DNA of 64,000 bases, from NCBI RefSeq assembly GCF_000246985.2, contig NC_022084.1, positions 748,658-812,657 on the forward strand. Reading direction: 5' to 3'. The DNA comes from Thermococcus litoralis DSM 5473 (GTDB taxonomy: Archaea > Methanobacteriota_B > Thermococci > Thermococcales > Thermococcaceae). Under the pieces are notes generated by a model. That model searched no databases. It was not told the DNA's origin and saw only the letters and a program-made list of their open reading frames with translations. Below, one piece after another: positions 61,301 through 64,000 of this stretch. A program made the position numbers and the translations under genes. The first letter of the stretch is position 1. The number at the start of each line of letters is the position of its first letter.

Positions 61301-61652
61301 AACGCTCTACTATTTGTCTGCCCTGGCATGCTGGTACGGTCTTTATTTTGGGCATATTTTCGTCTTCTGGGTTTGGAAAGACTAGAATATCCTCAAGATT
61401 TTCAGTTGGAAGAAGTTCCGCCATGGCCTGGCCTAACATGGATTTACCTGTACCTGGCTCACCTATCAACAGTACGTGTCTTTTTTGCTTTGCTGCAGTT
61501 TTTATCACTTCAACAGCATGATCTTGACCGATGACTTGATCTATCAACTTTTCAGGAACTTTAATTTCCTCAGTAGTTTGAAAATCCATCCCTAATTCAA
61601 GTTCTTCACCGTATGAGCGCTCTTTTCCAATGTTATTAATCTCCTCGCTCAA
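58335..61652 (-). CDS. lonB: Archaeal membrane Lon protease (LonB) with one intein
   Basis: The precursor is 1105 residues; removing the 474-residue intein leaves 631, the normal archaeal LonB length. Walker A is GEPGTGKS (64-71). Two membrane helices (about 131-168) inserted in the ATPase domain anchor it, Walker B is FIDEIATL after the intein, and the Ser-Lys dyad is in GDSASIS and [10 protein letters not shown]. It degrades misfolded and membrane proteins. The start is a TTG at 61652 with GAGGTGAGG upstream. The intein lies between Walker A and B at DPFQ|SGGLGTP. Confidence 0.96.
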   Translation of the reverse strand: MSEEINNIGKERSYGEELELGMDFQTTEEIKVPEKLIDQVIGQDHAVEVIKTAAKQKRHVLLIGEPGTGKSMLGQAMAELLPTENLEDILVFPNPEDENMPKIKTVPACQGRQIVERYRQKAKEQENIKSYLLLFVLFVVMLAVLMDRSAQTLLFGVFVLIVSLMAISNMRLRNQALVPKLLVDNCGRRKAPFVDATGAHAGALLGDVRHDPFQCFSGEESIVIEKGKEKRVFKLREFVDSALKEPSGEGMDGKIRVVYKDLQGEDVKILTKDGFVKLLYVNRREGKQKLRKIVNLEKDYWLALTSEHKVYTARGLKEAGEITKDDEIIRIPITVLDKFDVARTYNEEEKLKAYLRWKEYHEKTGNGYKKAAKELGIKESTLRWWTQGAKPNSLKMIEELEKLNLLPLNSEDSRLEKIARILGALFSDGSIDKNLNTLSFVSSEKEAIELFVKTLGELFGDFDYEIKENRESRGRSILFRTWDRKIIRFFVALGAPAGNKTKVKFELPWWIKLKPSIFLAFMDGFYSGDGSVPRFARYKDGIKFNGSLEIAQLTDELEKKLPFFEEIAWYLSFFGIKAKVRVDEARGKYKVRLILSQSVDNVLNFLEFIPISFSPAKKEKFLREVEKYLAEVPESSLAERFGELKERFEKIKRGQRRHFIESWEEVEVTYNVTTETGNLLANGLFVKNSGGLGTPAHERVEPGMIHRAHKGVLFIDEIATLSLKMQQSLLTAMQEKKFPITGQSELSSGAMVRTEPVPCDFILVAAGNLDTVDKMHPALRSRIRGYGYEVYMRTTMPDTLENRRKLVRFVAQEVVKDGKIPHFTKDAVEEIVREAQKRAGRKGHLTLRLRDLGGIIRAAGDIAVREGAKYVTREHVLKALQLAKPLEKQLADWYIERKKEYQVIKSEGGEIGRVNGLAVIGEQSGIVLPIEAVVAPAASKEEGKIIVTGKLGEIAKEAVQNVSAIIKRYKGEDISRYDIHVQFLQTYEGVEGDSASISVATAVISALEEVPVKQSVAMTGSLSVRGEVLPVGGVTPKIEAAIEAGIKQVIIPKANEKDVFLSPDKAEKIEIIPVETIDEVLQIALEDSEKKDDLIRRIKGALPLA
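59589..61010 (-). mobile_element. LonB intein (474 residues, penultimate Lys)
   Basis: It begins with Cys ([10 protein letters not shown]), has a block B-like [12 protein letters not shown] and ends [10 protein letters not shown] before extein Ser. The residue before the terminal Asn is Lys instead of the usual His. The LAGLIDADG endonuclease appears as [12 protein letters not shown] (about 207-218) and [13 protein letters not shown] (about 305-317). A helix-turn-helix-like segment ([18 protein letters not shown]) lies near residues 154-171. It is AT-rich like the host, unlike the RFC inteins. Confidence 0.95.
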
Positions 61653-61773
61653 AATACCTCACCTCTCTCAAACTACGGTTGCTTGAGTGAGCTTATAAAC
61701 TTTTTTTAAAGAAGATCGACAAGTTTAGAAAAGCTAAAATAATAGGAATCCAAAAAGATAAGGGGTGATGAAA

Positions 61774-62565
61774 ATGAAAATTGAAGATCACATAGCTTTC
61801 ACGGCAAACCACAAGAACTGGAAGGTCGGGGATAAGTTGCTAGCAATGGAAAAACACGAGATAGCCCACTTCCTTGCAAGTGTCTCAAACACTGTCACTC
61901 TGAAGATTCCCAAATATCTAACAGAGGTCATGAACGTTGCCGGAATAATGAGCCTAGCGGAGGAAATAGGAAAGAAAGAACTCTGGGAAGCCTTAAAAAC
62001 CTTAAAATCTCCAGGGACATCAAGAAAACTTAATCCGATGATATTCGAAGAGGACAAAAAGCTCAAAAAACTCCTTCTGGATGTTGCAAAAGCGTTGCTA
62101 ACAAGGGAAGCACTCTCAAAGAAGTTCTCCGTTAGTTATCCAGAAGACCCCATAACAGACCTGAGAACCACGCTCATATATCACGATGAACATGTAAACT
62201 TCACAGCCAAACATGGAAGCTGGATAGTCGTGAAAAGGCTTATAATAGACGATAAAACTCCAATGGCAGATGTTGCAAGGATCTTGGCAAGCATAAATGA
62301 AACAACTGTCGCAAAGATTCCCGTGTATGCCGAGATAGATTTGAAAGGAATAGAACAATGGTTTGGAGACATCAAAAAGGCTAAAAGCGAGAGGGAGATA
62401 AAAACACTCGTAGATAAGCTCCTCCACATCCCGATAGAGCATTATGCACCAAAAGAATTCGCAGAACATGCAAAAATCTATGCCCTAAGAACTGCCCTGC
62501 AGAAGATGGGGCTTTCAATTGACATCCCCTCAAAGTCCCTTGAAAAGTACCTCGAAAAGAGTTGA
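61774..62565 (+). CDS. DUF2666 family protein with internal duplication
   Basis: A 263-residue protein made of two related halves: DHIAFTANHKNWKVGDKL...FLASVSNTVTLKIPKYL is repeated as EHVNFTAKHGSWIVVKRL...ILASINETTVAKIPVYA about 140 residues later. This is the archaeal DUF2666 family; function unknown. It has no signal peptide or membrane helix. GGTGA five bases before ATG 61774 selects this start over 61765 and 61768. It is divergent from lonB and followed by a C/D sRNA. Confidence 0.9.
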   Translation: MKIEDHIAFTANHKNWKVGDKLLAMEKHEIAHFLASVSNTVTLKIPKYLTEVMNVAGIMSLAEEIGKKELWEALKTLKSPGTSRKLNPMIFEEDKKLKKLLLDVAKALLTREALSKKFSVSYPEDPITDLRTTLIYHDEHVNFTAKHGSWIVVKRLIIDDKTPMADVARILASINETTVAKIPVYAEIDLKGIEQWFGDIKKAKSEREIKTLVDKLLHIPIEHYAPKEFAEHAKIYALRTALQKMGLSIDIPSKSLEKYLEKS

Positions 62566-62571
62566 AAAAAT

Positions 62572-62635
62572 AGGGGATGATGAGGCCGAGGACACCCGAG
62601 GGAAACGATGAGGACTCTTCGCTTCGCTGATTCTC
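62572..62635 (+). ncRNA. Box C/D guide sRNA (candidate 3)
   Basis: C box ATGATGA (62577-62583), degenerate D' CCGA (62596-62599), degenerate C' ACGATGA (62605-62611) and D CTGA (62627-62630). The guide before D is GGACTCTTCGCTTCG; ten bases (TCTTCGCTTC) are complementary to 23S rRNA at 23195-23204. The fifth base upstream of D pairs with the rRNA G at 23201, which aligns with E. coli G2056 beside the peptidyl-transferase loop. The first guide, GGCCGAGGACAC, has no target seen here. It starts 6 nt after the DUF2666 stop. Confidence 0.85.
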
Positions 62636-62695
62636 TCTTCTTTTTCCGAAAAGTTTTTAATAACAATTGTATAATAAAATTTGGAGGTGATGGGA

Positions 62696-63091
62696 ATGGT
62701 GAAGAGGAGTGTAATTTACACTGAAAATGCCCCAAAACCAATAGGGCCCTACAGCCAGGCAATTCTAGTCGAAAACCCCGACAAGATACTCTTCATCTCA
62801 GGACAGATCCCTATAGATCCAGAAACGGGAGAACTTGTTAAAGGCGACATAAAGGAGCAGGCGAGACAGGCAATAGAGAACTTAATAGCAATCCTAGAAG
62901 CTGCGGGAGCAACGGTAGATGATGTGGTAAAGGTCAACGTATACTTAGAGGACATAAAAGACTTCGAAGAGTTCAACAAGGTGTACGAAGAATACTTTGG
63001 GCATTCAAAGCCAGCCAGGGCAGTAGTAGAAGTAGGAAAACTGCCAAAGGGAGTCAAGGTAGAGATAGAAGCAATAGCCATCTTTGAGTGA
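62696..63091 (+). CDS. ridA: RidA-family reactive intermediate deaminase
   Basis: A 131-residue YjgF/RidA protein, which forms trimers and hydrolyses reactive enamine/imine intermediates such as 2-aminoacrylate. Signatures are [13 protein letters not shown] at the N-terminus, [17 protein letters not shown], the substrate-binding Arg in [14 protein letters not shown] and the C-terminal [19 protein letters not shown] precedes ATG 62696; the frame to 62681 begins inside that site. An AT-rich TATA region lies at about 62655-62676. Confidence 0.95.
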   Translation: MVKRSVIYTENAPKPIGPYSQAILVENPDKILFISGQIPIDPETGELVKGDIKEQARQAIENLIAILEAAGATVDDVVKVNVYLEDIKDFEEFNKVYEEYFGHSKPARAVVEVGKLPKGVKVEIEAIAIFE

Positions 63092-63130
63092 TTCGTTAGC
63101 TTTTTATCTTTCCATGTCCTAGTTTTTTTG

Positions 63131-63478
63131 ATGCCTATGTACAAGGGGCTTACCATAATATTCGGTTTTCTCTTTATTGGAGAACTCCTGAGCGAAGTAT
63201 TTAATCTCCCAATCCCTGGGAACGTTATCGGAATGATTCTGCTGACTTTTGCATTCTTATTTAACGTTATAAAGCTGGAAGACGTTGAAAAAGAGGCAGA
63301 GTTCTTCATAAGAAATATGAGTGTGATGTTCATCCCGCCGGGAGTTGGAGTTATCTCCTACTGGGGACTTATAAAAAGTCAAGCAGTTCCAATTTTTGGA
63401 GCTTTGATCGTAAGCTTTGCCCTAACATTGATTTTAACAGCCAAGTTCGTTGAACTTTTAAGAGGTGGGGAGAGATGA
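63131..63478 (+). CDS. CidA/LrgA family membrane protein
   Basis: A 115-residue protein with four membrane helices, matching the holin-like CidA/LrgA family (LLSEVFNLPIPGNVIGMILL and MFIPPGVGVISYWGLI). In bacteria CidA/LrgA with CidB/LrgB control cell lysis or transport small acids such as pyruvate; in archaea the role is unknown. ATG 63131 or ATG 63137 may be the start; no clear ribosome binding site is seen. Its stop overlaps the ATG of the following LrgB-family gene (ATGA), indicating a two-gene operon. Confidence 0.88.
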   Translation: MPMYKGLTIIFGFLFIGELLSEVFNLPIPGNVIGMILLTFAFLFNVIKLEDVEKEAEFFIRNMSVMFIPPGVGVISYWGLIKSQAVPIFGALIVSFALTLILTAKFVELLRGGER

Positions 63479-64000
63479 ACGCCCTTGGAATTTTTTAACG
63501 ATTGCAGTTTTTTACCTCTTTTCAAAGCTTTATGAAAAGAAAAGAGCCTTTTATTTAAATCCCGTTATGCTTTCCATAATTGCAATAGCATCGATTTTAC
63601 ACCTGACTGGGATTAGCTACGAAACCTATATGGAGAGCGCCAAGATTTTAAGCTTCTTTCTAGGCCCAGCGGTGGTGAGCTTGGCAATCCCTCTCTATAA
63701 GCAGAGAGAAATAATAAAGGAGTACTCAAAGCAGATATTTGCAGGAATAGTATTCGGTGGTACACTAGCAATCCTAAGCGCATTTTATGTTGCAAAACTT
63801 TTAGGAGGAAGTGAGAGCGTCCTTCTAAGCATCGCTCCCAAGAGCATTACAACGGCAATAGCTATTGGAGTTAGCGAGAAAATAGGAGGCATACCAGCAT
63901 TAACAGCAGTTCTTGTCATACTAACAGGAATATTTGGGAACGCCATTGGAATCGAGATGCTAAACGCTTTCAAAATAAAGGATAGAGTAGCTAGGGGGCT
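63475..64000 (+). pseudogene. LrgB/CidB family membrane protein, frameshifted in a T run and cut by window end
   Basis: From ATG 63475 the frame ends after seven codons at a TAA formed in TTTTTTAACG (T run 63491-63496). With one more T it would read on as IFLTIAVFYLFSKLYEKK and continue as a normal LrgB-family protein to the window edge (FLGPAVVSLAIPLY, APKSITTAIAIGVSEKIGG, LTGIFGNAIGIEML). The LrgB signature around SITTAIAIG is intact. Either this is a recent inactivating mutation, a phase-variable homopolymer, or a sequencing error. A shorter product from ATG 63567 would lose the first helix. Confidence 0.8.

Overview
The window is a chromosomal segment of a hyperthermophilic euryarchaeon of the order Thermococcales, most likely a Thermococcus. 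Evidence: a HerA-Mre11-Rad50-NurA DNA-repair operon, archaeal RFC clamp loader genes, RadB, class I lysyl-tRNA synthetase, branched-polyamine synthase BpsA, archaeosine TGT, membrane-type LonB, a ferredoxin with the Asp-liganded cluster motif known from Pyrococcus, GGTGA-type Shine-Dalgarno sites before most genes, and AT-rich TATA elements. Protein genes are AT-rich, whereas the rRNA operon is very GC-rich. No insertion sequence, CRISPR array or prophage was seen.

Layout. 1-2.1 kb (minus): the cut start of an unidentified gene, an exported HExxH metalloprotease apparently broken by a 1-nt frameshift, and a possible 23-codon ORF upstream. 2.2-6.9 kb (plus): M42 aminopeptidase, two tandem TauE/SafE transporters, an exported helical protein and a membrane-anchored winged-helix protein. 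6.9-22.2 kb: metG, a frameshifted small gene, a PTPS-family enzyme, nicotinate phosphoribosyltransferase, a C/D sRNA, two ferredoxins, a DUF59 protein, bpsA, dphB, malic enzyme, a purine-type permease, a DtxR regulator, iorB, a methyltransferase, lysS, a polyprenol-kinase-like protein, DUF366 and a HAD phosphatase. 22.3-27.4 kb (minus): 16S-tRNA-Ala(TGC)-23S rRNA operon with long processing stems; no 5S gene is next to it.

27.6-47.8 kb: prs, DUF1614 and ASCH proteins, UPF0173 hydrolase, radB, FAU-1, moaA, a DUF835 membrane protein, a Trm5-like tRNA methyltransferase, rfcL, rfcS carrying three inteins (1584 of 1917 codons are intein), a kbl-type aminotransferase-fold enzyme, a second DUF835 protein, endA, rimI and a GH13 amylase with a TrmBL1-type operator. 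47.9-64 kb: a second C/D sRNA, herA-mre11-rad50-nurA, tgtA, a glycosyltransferase, a small unknown gene, lonB with one intein, DUF2666, a third C/D sRNA, RidA, and a CidA/LrgB pair whose second gene is frameshifted in a T run and cut by the window end.

Most of the window is informational and housekeeping: DNA repair and replication (RadB, RFC, HerA/Mre11/Rad50/NurA), tRNA and rRNA maturation (EndA, TgtA, Trm5-like, three box C/D guides, rRNA stems) and aminoacylation (MetRS, LysRS). The less ordinary parts are the inteins, the guide RNAs (two with plausible 23S targets), three apparent single-base frameshifts (two in or beside homopolymers of six), and the left-edge gene group, which might be a peptide-maturation cassette but is cut off before this can be tested.
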